Below, piece by piece: positions 1-9,594 of a stretch of DNA of 64,000 nt. Under the pieces are notes generated by a model. That model was given only the letters and a program-made list of their open reading frames with translations, had not been told where the DNA came from and did no database searches. Numbering within the stretch: position 1 is the stretch's first letter; each line of letters opens with the position of its first letter. The position numbers and the translations under genes were made by a program. The stretch spans positions 39,924 through 103,923 of the forward strand of contig JAGPCT010000009.1 in NCBI GenBank assembly GCA_018057925.1. Direction: 5' to 3'. The stretch is from Saprospiraceae bacterium (lineage in GTDB: Bacteria; Bacteroidota; Bacteroidia; Chitinophagales; Saprospiraceae).

Positions 1-411
1 TTGAATGCTCATACTTTTTACGGCATCTACAAAGATGGGGGCTGCGCTTTTTGCTGCTTCTTCTGCAGCACGGTTTATGGACAATTCAAACTCATCCACT
101 TGCTTTTTCATACCAATCGCTGTTAGTCGATCTTTCATTGTCCTTGCTTCTTCGGGCCAGGGGATAAAAATGGTTGGATTTTTATAAAAACCATCCATCT
201 GTGATGAAAATTTTACAGCATTCCGGGCGCCGATAGTCAATGCTTCCTTCAAGCCCGAAACAACTTCATCATTGGTCAAATTAGGTGAATTGGATGTTTT
301 GAGCTCTGATGCTGCCTTTTTAGCTTTTGAAAAAAGATCTTTCTGTCCATTGACCTCCGAATGAAATGAAAAAATCGCAAATAATATTATAGTTAAACTT
401 AAATGCTTCAT
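1..411 (-). CDS. DUF4197 family secreted protein (3' end cut by window edge)
   Basis: The minus strand is open from an ATG at 411 to the left edge (137 codons, no stop), so the C-terminus lies outside. The N-terminus is a signal peptide ending near VNGQ. The stretch with LTNDEVVSGLKEAL, the GARNAVKFSSQMDGFYKNP block and the IPWPEEA segment match the conserved core of DUF4197, a family of small exported proteins in Proteobacteria and Bacteroidota. Its function is unknown. The next gene, on the same strand, ends at 488, so the two may be transcribed together. The family call rests on recalled motif pattern. Confidence 0.75.
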   Translation of the reverse strand, partial: MKHLSLTIILFAIFSFHSEVNGQKDLFSKAKKAASELKTSNSPNLTNDEVVSGLKEALTIGARNAVKFSSQMDGFYKNPTIFIPWPEEARTMKDRLTAIGMKKQVDEFELSINRAAEEAAKSAAPIFVDAVKSMSIQ

Positions 412-487
412 AGGTATATAAAAGATATTCAATATATTATAAAAATAGCGGACAGCCAATGTTATGACTGTCCGCATTCGCTTTTAT

Positions 488-1792
488 TTATCCTCTATTT
501 CGGCTTGAACCCGGCTTATTCCCGGATGGCTTCATGCTTCTATTTTGGTTGGATGAATTTTTCTGTATATCAGAACGGGAAGAATTATTTTTTCTTTCAT
601 TTTGCTGAAAAGAGGGATTCTGTCTAGCAGGCCTTTCCGGTTGAACTTGTCTTTGCGGACGATCGTATGTACTTGGTTTCCTATCTTTTGAAACAGGACT
701 CTGTGGTTGTTGGACAGGATTGTCTTTATTGCCAATAGGTTTGTCTGAGCGGTCGGAACGCGAATTGTTTCTATTGTTGTTCATTAGGTCATTATTGCGA
801 TTATTGGTATTCCTACGGTCGGTTGTAGCGTTATTATCCGTTTTACTACTGCTATTTCTGTCTCTGGTTTCCAAGCCATTATTTTGTCTGTTCCGGGAAT
901 TTACGGCTTGATTGGAGCGAGCGTTATTGCTTTCATTCTGATTAGAATAACCTGCTTGGTTTCTATGTCTGCTGTCATTTTTATTGATGACAATTTTATT
1001 GGTTACACGGTAGTTGTTGATAACTTTTTCATTTCTAACATAAACATTGTGAGAAACAGACCTATGTGGAGCATATAAACTACGAGCACCGTACACTTTT
1101 GGATGACTTGCTACGATATAATGATTGTGATAGTGCCATCCGTGTGAATAAAAGTTATGCCAATGCCAAGGTCTCCATGGATTCCACCACATAGGGTAGG
1201 TGTGCCAATGCCAAGGAGATACATACACAACATAAACCGGTGCGTAAATATATTGGACACAAGGCCAAGCCCACACATTGAAATAAATTCGTATTGGTGA
1301 ATATTCGGCATAGGGGGAAGGTCCTTTTTTGATAAGTTGGCCGTTGTCATCTATTATTGAATTATCTGGATTGGCTTCCACATACAATTCTTGACCATAG
1401 ATATCTTCATCTCCAACTATTTGAGCAATGGCATTATCAGCGCTTTTTTGTTCGATTTCGATGACGGCAATATCTTGAAAGTCATTATCTCCAACGATGG
1501 CTTGTAAGGTTATGGCATGTGCTTTTTTGTCCATACGATCAATAACCCTAATGTAGTCGATTTTCCCGTCTAAATTCAAATCCAAGTTGTTGACATTGTT
1601 GTTCTCAATATTGAGTGACTTTTCAAAATCTTCTAATGTATTAGCTTTACTGAACAAGTCCAATGCTCCTTGCAGACTGAAATTGTCTCCCGGCAATCCG
1701 GTAGAATCTTTTTGGAAATTCTGTCCGTATCCGGTTATTAAGGTAAAAGTCATAAAACCTAATACGGCAAAGAATACTTGATATTTTTTCAT
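488..1792 (-). CDS. secreted His/Trp-rich protein with low-complexity Asn/Arg/Ser tail
   Basis: This is a 434-residue exported protein with a signal peptide ending near GYGQ. Residues about 35-150 form a compact domain containing an EF-hand-like DLNLDGKIDYIRVID loop; this domain recurs in unannotated Bacteroidota proteins. Residues about 165-235 are extremely rich in Trp, His, Tyr and Pro (WHWH, WWNPW, WHYHNHY). From about 270 to the end the chain is disordered and dominated by Asn, Arg, Ser and Gln. The loop suggests Ca2+ binding and the His cluster suggests transition-metal binding or surface interaction; both are inference. No sorting domain is visible at the C-terminus. Function unknown. 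Confidence 0.75.
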   Translation of the reverse strand: MKKYQVFFAVLGFMTFTLITGYGQNFQKDSTGLPGDNFSLQGALDLFSKANTLEDFEKSLNIENNNVNNLDLNLDGKIDYIRVIDRMDKKAHAITLQAIVGDNDFQDIAVIEIEQKSADNAIAQIVGDEDIYGQELYVEANPDNSIIDDNGQLIKKGPSPYAEYSPIRIYFNVWAWPCVQYIYAPVYVVYVSPWHWHTYPMWWNPWRPWHWHNFYSHGWHYHNHYIVASHPKVYGARSLYAPHRSVSHNVYVRNEKVINNYRVTNKIVINKNDSRHRNQAGYSNQNESNNARSNQAVNSRNRQNNGLETRDRNSSSKTDNNATTDRRNTNNRNNDLMNNNRNNSRSDRSDKPIGNKDNPVQQPQSPVSKDRKPSTYDRPQRQVQPERPARQNPSFQQNERKNNSSRSDIQKNSSNQNRSMKPSGNKPGSSRNRG

Positions 1793-2248
1793 GGTGGTTA
1801 AAATTAAATTTTTTCTGAATGAATTAACATTTGTTAGATATGTAGATAACGTTATGGTTTAATTGAAAGTAACAACCTTTTCATTAAATAAGAGTTAAAT
1901 AAGTTCAAAGATGTTAAAGAAATCTTAGAATATGATTATTTCGTCTAATTTGACCTATACTATAGCCCAATTTCTGATTTTACTAATTTGGCTAGTAGAA
2001 GTTTTTTAAGCAACGACTACTTTATGAAAATAAAAATTGTGAAATCTATTGTTATTAAAACAATTCGAATAACTTTATATCTTAAATATTCAATTATTTC
2101 ATAAAATGAATTCCTCATTCAGTAAATTTTCTTACCAGAAAATACGCATTTATTAAGGTGTAAGATGCATCTACCCATTCTATAATACACAAATAAACGT
2201 CTTTGTAATGAGGAAACAGAAAGTCACTAAGCAATATCAAATATGTAG
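1793..2248. other. 456-bp AT-rich spacer between divergent genes
   Basis: This lies between the starts of two divergent genes, so both promoters should be here. I see no convincing TTTG/TAnnTTTG pair, no RNA gene and no coding remnant. The plus-strand gene has no Shine-Dalgarno sequence before its ATG, as is usual in this phylum. Confidence 0.5.
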
Positions 2249-3844
2249 ATGAAAAGGTTAAAAAATATAGTATTCTGGCAGCGTACCATTGGGTTGATCC
2301 TGCTTCTATATTGCCTTTTCAGAATAGGTATGGTTAATTATATTGATTATACTTTAGAAAAAGTCATTGAAAACAATGCTGAAAAAGGCATCTCATTGTC
2401 TTATGAGGATATTAATGTAGGCTGGATTCTTTCTTCTGTTAGTATCTATAATTTAAAATTCATTGGGCAGAATAATCAGGATACTGTTTTTAGAGTTGAA
2501 GTTGGACAAGCCAGAATCAATAGTATAAAGGTAAAAGACCTGTTGTTTTCTAAAAGGCTTAAAATTTTGAATCTGGATTTTATATACGTAACAGTAACTA
2601 CATGGGCAGGTCGTCATTTGCCTCAAAGTGAAGAGTCGGGAATTCGCATGAATAAGCTTTTTAAACGGCTTAAAGTGGATAAAATCTTATTTAAAGAGCT
2701 GCTATGGAGACATCTTGACGAGGAAGGGAAATTGGAAGCCATGATTACAACAGAGAATTTGAATTTAGATGGCTTGCGGCTATTGCAACGGGACAAAGGC
2801 ATTCCTGCAATGTCACTTGATGGTCTTCAGAATAGTGATTTGAATTTTGAGTTTCCTGGAAATAAACATCGATATCAAGTAGGAAATATAGTGTATAACC
2901 GTACGGATAGTAGTTTGATTGTTAATAATATACATATTATACCATTGCTTGATAAAGTTGCATTCAGTAATTACTTTAAGTCACAGCAAGATCGGATTTC
3001 AGGTGTGAGTCGAGAGATAAAATTTTCAGGGTTGAGTATCTTAGATACCATGGGTATCCACTTGCATTCAAGATCCATGGACTTGACATTTGAGTTGGAA
3101 GTATATCGTAACAAGAGATACCCATTTACCAGGAAAAGAACTGTTTTGTTGCCTTCTGAGATGTTCAAAAGAGTTGGATTTCTTTTTGATGTTGATTCAG
3201 TAAGGCTCAGAGATGGGTTTGTTGCTTACGAAGAACTTAATATTAAGGATCGTAATCCGGGTAGAATTTTCTTTCAAGACATTGATATGGATGCTTTTCA
3301 TTTTACGAATGATTCGGCTGAGGCTGACAATATATTTTATGCGACAGGTAATTTTATGGGGCAGGGTAGGGTTGAAGCTGAAATTACGATGCCACTTGGT
3401 TATGGAAAAGATTATCGAATAAAGGGGGCGTGTTCTTCATTCGAATTGAAGGAAGTTAATAGCATTTTGAAATCAACTTATTTGGTGGATATCAAGTCGG
3501 GGATATTAGATAAGATGGCGTTTGATTTTACATACAATATTCGTAAATCAAAAGGAGTAGTGGATTTTAAATATTCAGATTTAAAAGTTCATGTGTATAA
3601 TGCCAAGGATACGGACAAAAAGTCTTTCCTTAAATCATGGGCAATGAATCAGTTTATTCGGATCAATAAAATAGGAGATGCAAGCTTGACAGGCAAAATA
3701 AATTTTGAACGAAATCCTTCACGGTCAGTATTTTATTATTGGTCCAAGTCATTATTGTATGGACTTAAAGATGCCTTAATCAAAAATGGAGCGATTAATC
3801 CAAAATTTAATAAAAGCAAGACTTTTATTCTAGATGATGGTTAA
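2249..3844 (+). CDS. membrane-anchored AsmA-like protein
   Basis: The protein has 531 residues. One N-terminal transmembrane segment (about residues 12-30) is followed by a long beta-rich region with no cysteine pairs or enzyme motif. The opening pattern fits: a membrane anchor, a helix ending in an ISLSYEDINVGWI-type strand, then repeated short strand statements (ISSVSIYNLKF, RINSIKVKDLLF). This is how AsmA/DUF748-type proteins begin. That superfamily sits in the periplasm and is linked to lipid transfer or outer-membrane homeostasis. The assignment is by architecture, not a diagnostic motif. The gene is monocistronic and convergent with the carboxypeptidase gene. Confidence 0.5.
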   Translation: MKRLKNIVFWQRTIGLILLLYCLFRIGMVNYIDYTLEKVIENNAEKGISLSYEDINVGWILSSVSIYNLKFIGQNNQDTVFRVEVGQARINSIKVKDLLFSKRLKILNLDFIYVTVTTWAGRHLPQSEESGIRMNKLFKRLKVDKILFKELLWRHLDEEGKLEAMITTENLNLDGLRLLQRDKGIPAMSLDGLQNSDLNFEFPGNKHRYQVGNIVYNRTDSSLIVNNIHIIPLLDKVAFSNYFKSQQDRISGVSREIKFSGLSILDTMGIHLHSRSMDLTFELEVYRNKRYPFTRKRTVLLPSEMFKRVGFLFDVDSVRLRDGFVAYEELNIKDRNPGRIFFQDIDMDAFHFTNDSAEADNIFYATGNFMGQGRVEAEITMPLGYGKDYRIKGACSSFELKEVNSILKSTYLVDIKSGILDKMAFDFTYNIRKSKGVVDFKYSDLKVHVYNAKDTDKKSFLKSWAMNQFIRINKIGDASLTGKINFERNPSRSVFYYWSKSLLYGLKDALIKNGAINPKFNKSKTFILDDG

Positions 3845-3913
3845 ACCCGAATTTATATTATATAAAAAAAAGAATGAGGATTTAATCTTTGTCATCATCG
3901 TTGCCATTCAATT

Positions 3914-6355
3914 TTATTGACCCACCATAAATACTGCATTGTCAAACATTAATTTTCCATTTTCCCAAAAGTTTCTAAATAATACATCATCTGTTAGGAA
4001 GATAACATGCCCTTTTCCAATATCCTGAACTCCAAACACTGTAGCGTCTTTGAACGAATTCTTTATTTTTGCTCCTATAAAGCCTACTGTTTCCGGTGTT
4101 TGTTGAATTGTGCCCACATTCCACCCTCTGTTCTTAATGTATTCATAGAAGTTATTCCCTTGTTTCAACGAATAATAATAATTGGGATATCCAAATGCCA
4201 GCGGATGGCTATTGTCCAAGTTTACTTTATAAATAGCTCCCGGAATTGAACCGGAGACAAATGACCTCTCTCGATCTTCATAGGTTTTAATTGCAGTATA
4301 TTTATTTTGAAGGCTACTATCTTTGCCAATTTCTTTTCTCTTGAATTGTATCCATTTTAATGCGGATAGCTGATCTACTGCTGATTCTAAGGCGATAATT
4401 TTACCACCTTTGGCGACCCATTGTTCTAATTGGTTACTTATATTTTCTTCTTTTAGAAATGAGTAATATCCGTCCGGAAGGATGATAATATCCACCTCAG
4501 ACAATGGAATGTAATTAAACTGCTCCATATTTACTAACTGAACCGGATAATCTAATTCTTTGTCCAAATGATACCACACTTCACCAACAGAAAGTGAGGA
4601 AGTTCCTTTGCCGGACAAAAGCACGATGTTGGGCTTTTTTAATAGTCTGACCATTTCACTTCCCATATCATGCCCGGATTCCACCATGCCTCCTGTTAAT
4701 GGCGTTATATCAATATCGTATGTGGTTAAAACATGATTTGTTATATCAACCAGTTTTTTGTTTTTATTAGTTCCTTCCTTGATAATTAATAAGGTGCCTT
4801 GTCTATATTTTTGTCCATCAATTGTAAATGGCTGATCAGCGACACGCACTTTGATACCATTTTCGAGTAGATATGTAAGGGCTTTAGCGCTGTTGCCGCC
4901 TTGCCAATCAATAGCGTAGCCATAGGTGTCGGGCAAGACAATGGAATTTGGCTGAATTGAATTTCCTTGATCCTTCATAGTGGTGATTGTATAGTTAAGT
5001 CCGTATATTTTAGGAATATTCCAAGCTGTTATATCGTAGGTCAAAGAGTCACTAAGGGTTGATTTTTCCTCCATAAGGATATTGAGAAGTGTGTTTTTTG
5101 TTTGATGAAGAGGAATCTGAAGGGTTGAAGAACGATCATTCTTAACCGAATAGGTGTATGTTATTTGATTTTTATCCAGAAGTGAACGGAGGCTTCTTCC
5201 TTTTTCATAATCCTCCCTTTGAATGGCAAAATTAAATAATCGTTTATCTGAATTGCCGATAAAATAACGTTGAAATTCTTGGTTGATAGTAATGGTATTT
5301 TCACGTATTGCGTCTAAGGTTGCGATCGCTGAAATGGTATGATGTTGAATCCTATCCAGAAGGGTAAGTATTTCGTCTTCTTTGGTTTTTACGGCACTTC
5401 CGGCACTTTTACCTCCGGCTTGTTCGAAAGTCATACCTATGGCACCGTTGTATATCGGATAAGTGTCGCCATAGGAAGGATAGAATAGGTCAAATCTTTC
5501 ATTGGTAAAATATAGCCAGCCATTTTGGTCAAATCTTTCTGATATTTTCTTGCCAATAACTTTTTGGAATGACCGTTGAAAGGATGTGATGGCTGTATGA
5601 TAGGGTTCTGCTGCCGGAGCAAAATAATAAGGGATATTGTAGCTTTGTTCGTGGAAATCGGCATGTACCTGAGGCATCCATTGATGATATAATTTCATCC
5701 GAGCCACGGATTCTATCTGGGTTTGCCATGCCCAATCGCGGTTGAGGTCAAAGTAGTAATGATTGGATCTTCCACCGGGCCACGGCTCTTGGTGTTCGCG
5801 AGTCCAGACATCTATATTGGGCTTAGAGCCGATTACGGAGTTATACCAATTGACATATCTTTCTCTTCCATCCGGATTGAGACAAGGATCGATAATTAAA
5901 ACTATATCCTCAAATTTTTTTTCAAAATCGGGATCTGTAATAATCTCATAATAAGTTTGAATGGCTGCATCAGTTCCGGAAGCCTCATTGCCATGGACAT
6001 TGTAACTTAACCATACAATACATTTGTCAAGGGATTCATTTTTAGGTAGATTATTTTTGCCTATTAAGGACACATGTTTTGTCCTGATTTTTTCTAATTG
6101 TTGAATATTGTTTTTTGTTGACACGATGATGACAAAAAGAGGATTGCCTTCATTGGTAACTCCATATTCTTGATAAACAACGTTGTTTGGGTTTTGCTTC
6201 GATTCTGATTTGAAATAATTGACCACTTGATGATGTCTGACAAACTTTTCTCCAATCTGGTAGCCAAAGTAGGTGGCTGGATTAGTGACTTGGGAATGTA
6301 ATGTGTTGAAAAAAAGTATAAATACAACGAAAACAACCGGTACTTTAAATGTCAT
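3914..6355 (-). CDS. secreted M14-family zinc carboxypeptidase
   Basis: This is an 813-residue protein with a signal peptide (cleavage near LHSQ). The M14 catalytic domain spans about residues 30-340. It shows the zinc motif HGNE (H121, E124), the substrate-anchoring NPDGRERY segment (about 160-167), the third zinc ligand in QVHADFHEQ (H231), and the catalytic glutamate in GMTFEQAGG (E311). All M14 essentials are present, so it should be an active metallocarboxypeptidase acting on extracytoplasmic peptides. The remaining 450 residues have no second peptidase motif; a glutamine-amidotransferase-like fold (IILPDGYYS around 620) is possible, as in related long M14 proteins of this phylum. It stands alone in its orientation. 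Confidence 0.9.
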   Translation of the reverse strand: MTFKVPVVFVVFILFFNTLHSQVTNPATYFGYQIGEKFVRHHQVVNYFKSESKQNPNNVVYQEYGVTNEGNPLFVIIVSTKNNIQQLEKIRTKHVSLIGKNNLPKNESLDKCIVWLSYNVHGNEASGTDAAIQTYYEIITDPDFEKKFEDIVLIIDPCLNPDGRERYVNWYNSVIGSKPNIDVWTREHQEPWPGGRSNHYYFDLNRDWAWQTQIESVARMKLYHQWMPQVHADFHEQSYNIPYYFAPAAEPYHTAITSFQRSFQKVIGKKISERFDQNGWLYFTNERFDLFYPSYGDTYPIYNGAIGMTFEQAGGKSAGSAVKTKEDEILTLLDRIQHHTISAIATLDAIRENTITINQEFQRYFIGNSDKRLFNFAIQREDYEKGRSLRSLLDKNQITYTYSVKNDRSSTLQIPLHQTKNTLLNILMEEKSTLSDSLTYDITAWNIPKIYGLNYTITTMKDQGNSIQPNSIVLPDTYGYAIDWQGGNSAKALTYLLENGIKVRVADQPFTIDGQKYRQGTLLIIKEGTNKNKKLVDITNHVLTTYDIDITPLTGGMVESGHDMGSEMVRLLKKPNIVLLSGKGTSSLSVGEVWYHLDKELDYPVQLVNMEQFNYIPLSEVDIIILPDGYYSFLKEENISNQLEQWVAKGGKIIALESAVDQLSALKWIQFKRKEIGKDSSLQNKYTAIKTYEDRERSFVSGSIPGAIYKVNLDNSHPLAFGYPNYYYSLKQGNNFYEYIKNRGWNVGTIQQTPETVGFIGAKIKNSFKDATVFGVQDIGKGHVIFLTDDVLFRNFWENGKLMFDNAVFMVGQ

Positions 6356-6809
6356 GACGTTAAAAATTTGATGCTAAAGGTAAAAAAGAATCTGGAAAAA
6401 ATGCGGTAATAATGCAGTTGTTGTCGTAATAATCGGGATTGTTGTGTGTAATACGAATTCAGCAGTTATGGTTTTGGAAAATTGTATAGTGCTGATTATG
6501 TGGCAGCTGATACTTTTTAAATAGACCAATATGTCTTTTTCATTAATTGGGTCTATATTAAAAGTCAAATCGATATTATACCGAAATTTAGGTTTAATTC
6601 TGCTTCTCAAGTAAGCAAGGTGAATTCACTTTTGCTTTATTGTTCGATATATACCTGATTTTTTTTCTTTCGGATATCCATAGGGAATAAAGACACTTGA
6701 TGCCTCTTGGTGCGTGAGTGATAGAAGCGGCACGACTGACGGTAGGAAGGAGTACAGCGGATAGCCCGACCCCGCTCCTAAAAAGCGGGGGCACGCCCTG
6801 AAAATAATG
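6356..6809. other. 454-bp spacer with a structured GC-rich element
   Basis: No gene is supported here. The left 350 bp are plain AT-rich sequence. The right part holds the compact GC-rich element described at 6711-6797, which lies just past the stop codon of the YpdA-like gene. Confidence 0.5.
6711..6797. repeat. REP-like structured intergenic element
   Basis: This 87-bp GC-rich block stands out against AT-rich flanks. GCGTG at 6712-6716 can pair with CACGC at 6792-6796, closing the whole element. Inside is a perfect 7-bp hairpin, CCCCGCT (6770-6776) and AGCGGGG (6784-6790). The interior carries the blocks GTGATAGAAGCGGCACGAC and CGGATAGCCCGACC. Elements of this look occur between genes in other Bacteroidota genomes in my recollection, which I cannot verify here. 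It is single-copy in this window. It may act as a 3'-end structure for ypdA. Confidence 0.5.
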
Positions 6810-7781
6810 TTATTGATTTCTGTTTTTGATGGTTTGCATGATTGTAGTGGCGTGTTCTCTACTGTTTTCAATAAAATAGGTATGGGTATCCAATCCGCCA
6901 CATACAACGCCGGCAATGAATAGGCCGGGAACATTGGTTTCGAACGTGTCAGGATTGTATTCTGGTTTCCTTGTTGCATTGTCGGTAAGGCGTATTCCGC
7001 AAGATTGAAGGAAGGAAGTGTCTGGCACATAACCGGACATAGCTATTACCCAATCATTGTCAATGGTAACCAACCCATGCGGAGTGTCGATGGTGATAGT
7101 ATGTGGTGAGATTTTAGTGACATTGCTATTGAAATAAGCCTTGATGGAGCCTTCACGAATTCTATTTTCGATATCAGGACGAACCCAGTATTTAACACGC
7201 TCTCCGATCTGTTCGGCGCGGATGATCATGGTGACTTCAGCCCCTTTTCTATACGTTTCTAAGGCTGCATCCACGGCTGAATTCATGGCTCCTATGACGG
7301 CTACTTTTTGAAAGGCATAAAAATGTGCTTCATCGTAGTAATGTTTTACCTTGGGCAATTGCTCTCCTTCAATGTTTAATAGGCTGGGGATGTCGTAAAA
7401 ACCTGTGGCAATAATCACATAATCAGAGGAATAGGTGGCTTTTTCTGAAGTTATGGAGAAAGTACCATTATATGATGTGACGGTCAGTACTTTTTCAAAA
7501 AGATTGATGTTAACTTTCCTATATTCGGCGACACGGCGGTAATATTCTAAGGCTTCGTTGCGCTTAGGTTTGTTGAGTATGGATACAAAGGGAATATCGT
7601 CTAACTCCAATAACTTGGAGGATGAAAAAAAAGTCATGTTCTTGGGGTAGTTATATAGAGAGTTGACCAAACAGCCTTTTTCCAGGATAAGGTAACTGAG
7701 ATTGGCTTTTTTGGCCTCTAAGGCGCAAGCCAAACCAATCGGGCCTCCTCCAATTATGATAATATGATGATGATTATGCAT
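6810..7781 (-). CDS. ypdA: YpdA-type bacillithiol-disulfide reductase (FAD/NADPH)
   Basis: The protein has 323 residues. An N-terminal Rossmann motif IIGGGPIGL (residues 9-17) binds FAD. ATGFYDIP (125-132) is the mid-chain dinucleotide-domain signature, and VIGAMNSAVD (162-171) is the second GxGxxS-like loop for NADPH. A C-terminal NVPGLFIAGVVCGG block completes the pattern. There is no thioredoxin-reductase CxxC, as expected for the YpdA family, which reduces oxidised bacillithiol disulfide. BshC, which makes bacillithiol, is also in this window at 42142, supporting the call. Start is the ATG at 7781. The His-rich second to sixth residues are a minor oddity. Confidence 0.85.
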   Translation of the reverse strand: MHNHHHIIIIGGGPIGLACALEAKKANLSYLILEKGCLVNSLYNYPKNMTFFSSSKLLELDDIPFVSILNKPKRNEALEYYRRVAEYRKVNINLFEKVLTVTSYNGTFSITSEKATYSSDYVIIATGFYDIPSLLNIEGEQLPKVKHYYDEAHFYAFQKVAVIGAMNSAVDAALETYRKGAEVTMIIRAEQIGERVKYWVRPDIENRIREGSIKAYFNSNVTKISPHTITIDTPHGLVTIDNDWVIAMSGYVPDTSFLQSCGIRLTDNATRKPEYNPDTFETNVPGLFIAGVVCGGLDTHTYFIENSREHATTIMQTIKNRNQ

Positions 7782-7826
7782 AAATAGTGATAAAATAAAT
7801 TTTAAATGTTGAATTTTTAAAACAAA

Positions 7827-7857
7827 TTGAACAAAAATCGATAAATAAATATATTTT
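7827..7857 (+). promoter_or_regulatory. candidate Bacteroidota housekeeping promoter for the POT gene
   Basis: TTGA (7827-7830) and TATATTTT (7850-7857) are separated by exactly 19 bp, close to the phylum consensus TTTG-N19-TAnnTTTG. The start codon at 7883 is about 25 bp downstream, leaving a short leader. Pattern match only. Confidence 0.4.
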
Positions 7858-7882
7858 TAGCAATTAAAACGAAATATAAAAG

Positions 7883-9520
7883 ATGTCGAATAGCAAACAT
7901 CCTACTGGATTAAAGGTAATGTTTTTCACGGAAATGTGGGAAAGGTTTGGGTTTTACCTGATATTGGGAATCTTACAATTGTATCTCACGGATGCGGAGA
8001 GTGGTGGTATGGCCATGGATCGCCGGTCTGCAGCTGATATATTCGGGACATTTATCGCATTGGTTTATTTGACACCTTTTTTAGGTGGATTGATAGCGGA
8101 CAGGAAATTGGGGTATGGTAAGTCCATCATCATAGGTGGGATACTTATGGGGCTTGGATATTTGGGATTGGCGATAGGCACATTACCCACATTTTATGCT
8201 TCATTGGGCTTAATTATTATTGGTAATGGATTCTTTAAGCCAAATATAAGTACGCTTGTCGGAAATCTGTACAATGATGATCGATATCGAGCGCAGAAAG
8301 ATTCCGGTTTTAACATATTTTATATGGGAATAAATATAGGAGCATTTATCTGTAATTTTTTTGCTGCCTATTTGAGAAATTCAATTGGGTGGGGTGCTGC
8401 ATTTGCCTCTGCGGGAATAGGGATGTTTATTGGTGTTATCATATTTGTTATAGGGAGAAAGACTTATAAGGAGGCAGATGTGATTAAACCGGCGCAGAAA
8501 GACGATATGTCAATAGCCCGGGTTTTTTCAAACATCATTCTTCCTTCGTTGATTGCAGGTATTGTAGGCTGGTATATACCGGGCACATTGTTGGGTTCGG
8601 ATAGCACCGATGCTTTCCTATTTGCCTGTATCCCTGTGTTATATTTCTTCTATATGTTGTATTATAAATCTAATGAAGAAGATAAAAAGCCGGTAGGTGC
8701 GCTGTTGGCTATATTTTTAGTCAGTGTTATGTTTTGGGCAGTGTTTAAACAAAATGGTACAGCACTTACCACATGGGCACAGTATTACACGGATAGAGAG
8801 GTTCCTGCTGCCATTGAGAAGCCGGCAGAGGCCATCTATTTAGTGGAAAAAATAAAGAATGAAACAGGGGAAGTAGTCAAGTATGACAAAGATTTCAGAG
8901 TGGTAAAAGAAAATGGAGAGGTAGTAAATGAAATGGGAAAAGATGTTTATTTGCGCAATCTTCAGGCTGATAAGATGCCTCCGGAAGGTGAGACACTCTA
9001 TGTTTTCAATACGGAGTTATTTCAATCAGTCAATCCTTTTTGGGTCATATTTTTAACACCGGTTTTGGTAGGCTTGTGGGGCTTCTTTAGGGCAAGGAGA
9101 AAAGAACCATCAACGCCATATAAGCTTTTGTTGGGCTTACTGATCACAGCATTGTCTTGCTTGGTAATGTATTTGGCAGCGGCGGTAACTGATATTCAGA
9201 TTTCCAAGGCAAGTGCCTGGTGGTTGATCTCTACGTATGGTGTAATAACAGTGGGAGAGTTGTGTCTATCACCAATGGGATTATCGTTGGTGTCTAAGTT
9301 GAGTCCACCTCGCCTGACGGCATTATTGATGGGAGGTTGGTTTCTTTCCACAAGTATCGGAAATAAATTATCCGGTGTATTGGCAGGTATGTGGGATTTG
9401 TTTGACAATAAAGCCAACTTCTTTTTGATGAATTTTGGATTGGTGATGATTGCCTTTGTAGTCCTGTTTCTAATGGTCAAGAGGATCAGGAAAGTTATGC
9501 AGGAAAGGGGAATAAATTAG
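7883..9520 (+). CDS. POT/PTR2-family proton-dependent oligopeptide transporter
   Basis: This is a 545-residue polytopic inner-membrane protein. It opens with the POT hallmark E-x-x-E-R-F (E17, E20, R21, F22 in FFTEMWERFGFY), the proton-coupling motif of the family. The PTR2 signature follows in GNGFFKPNISTLVGNLY, and the late helix GVITVGELCLSPMGLSLV carries the conserved Glu and Pro. A hydrophilic insert of about 90 residues (about 300-380, rich in charged residues) separates two helix groups; such inserts are common in Bacteroidota POT proteins. It should import di- and tripeptides with H+. A rho-independent terminator follows directly. With the M14 carboxypeptidase nearby, peptide use as nutrient is a reasonable inference. 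Confidence 0.9.
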   Translation: MSNSKHPTGLKVMFFTEMWERFGFYLILGILQLYLTDAESGGMAMDRRSAADIFGTFIALVYLTPFLGGLIADRKLGYGKSIIIGGILMGLGYLGLAIGTLPTFYASLGLIIIGNGFFKPNISTLVGNLYNDDRYRAQKDSGFNIFYMGINIGAFICNFFAAYLRNSIGWGAAFASAGIGMFIGVIIFVIGRKTYKEADVIKPAQKDDMSIARVFSNIILPSLIAGIVGWYIPGTLLGSDSTDAFLFACIPVLYFFYMLYYKSNEEDKKPVGALLAIFLVSVMFWAVFKQNGTALTTWAQYYTDREVPAAIEKPAEAIYLVEKIKNETGEVVKYDKDFRVVKENGEVVNEMGKDVYLRNLQADKMPPEGETLYVFNTELFQSVNPFWVIFLTPVLVGLWGFFRARRKEPSTPYKLLLGLLITALSCLVMYLAAAVTDIQISKASAWWLISTYGVITVGELCLSPMGLSLVSKLSPPRLTALLMGGWFLSTSIGNKLSGVLAGMWDLFDNKANFFLMNFGLVMIAFVVLFLMVKRIRKVMQERGIN

Positions 9521-9548
9521 GGATTGAAATAATAATTATTGTTAAAAG

Positions 9549-9584
9549 AAAAGTGCATAAATCTAACACGACTTATGCACTTTT
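9549..9584 (+). terminator. intrinsic terminator after the POT gene
   Basis: A perfect 12-bp inverted repeat, AAAAGTGCATAA (9549-9560) and TTATGCACTTTT (9573-9584), is followed by further T residues. It lies 29 bp past the stop codon at 9520. Confidence 0.85.
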
Positions 9585-9594
9585 TTATGCTGTG

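Noticed and set aside
6594..7030. Two minus-strand frames over the GC-rich element and ypdA 3' end
   Set aside because: They overlap the real ypdA frame and the structured element; no protein pattern.
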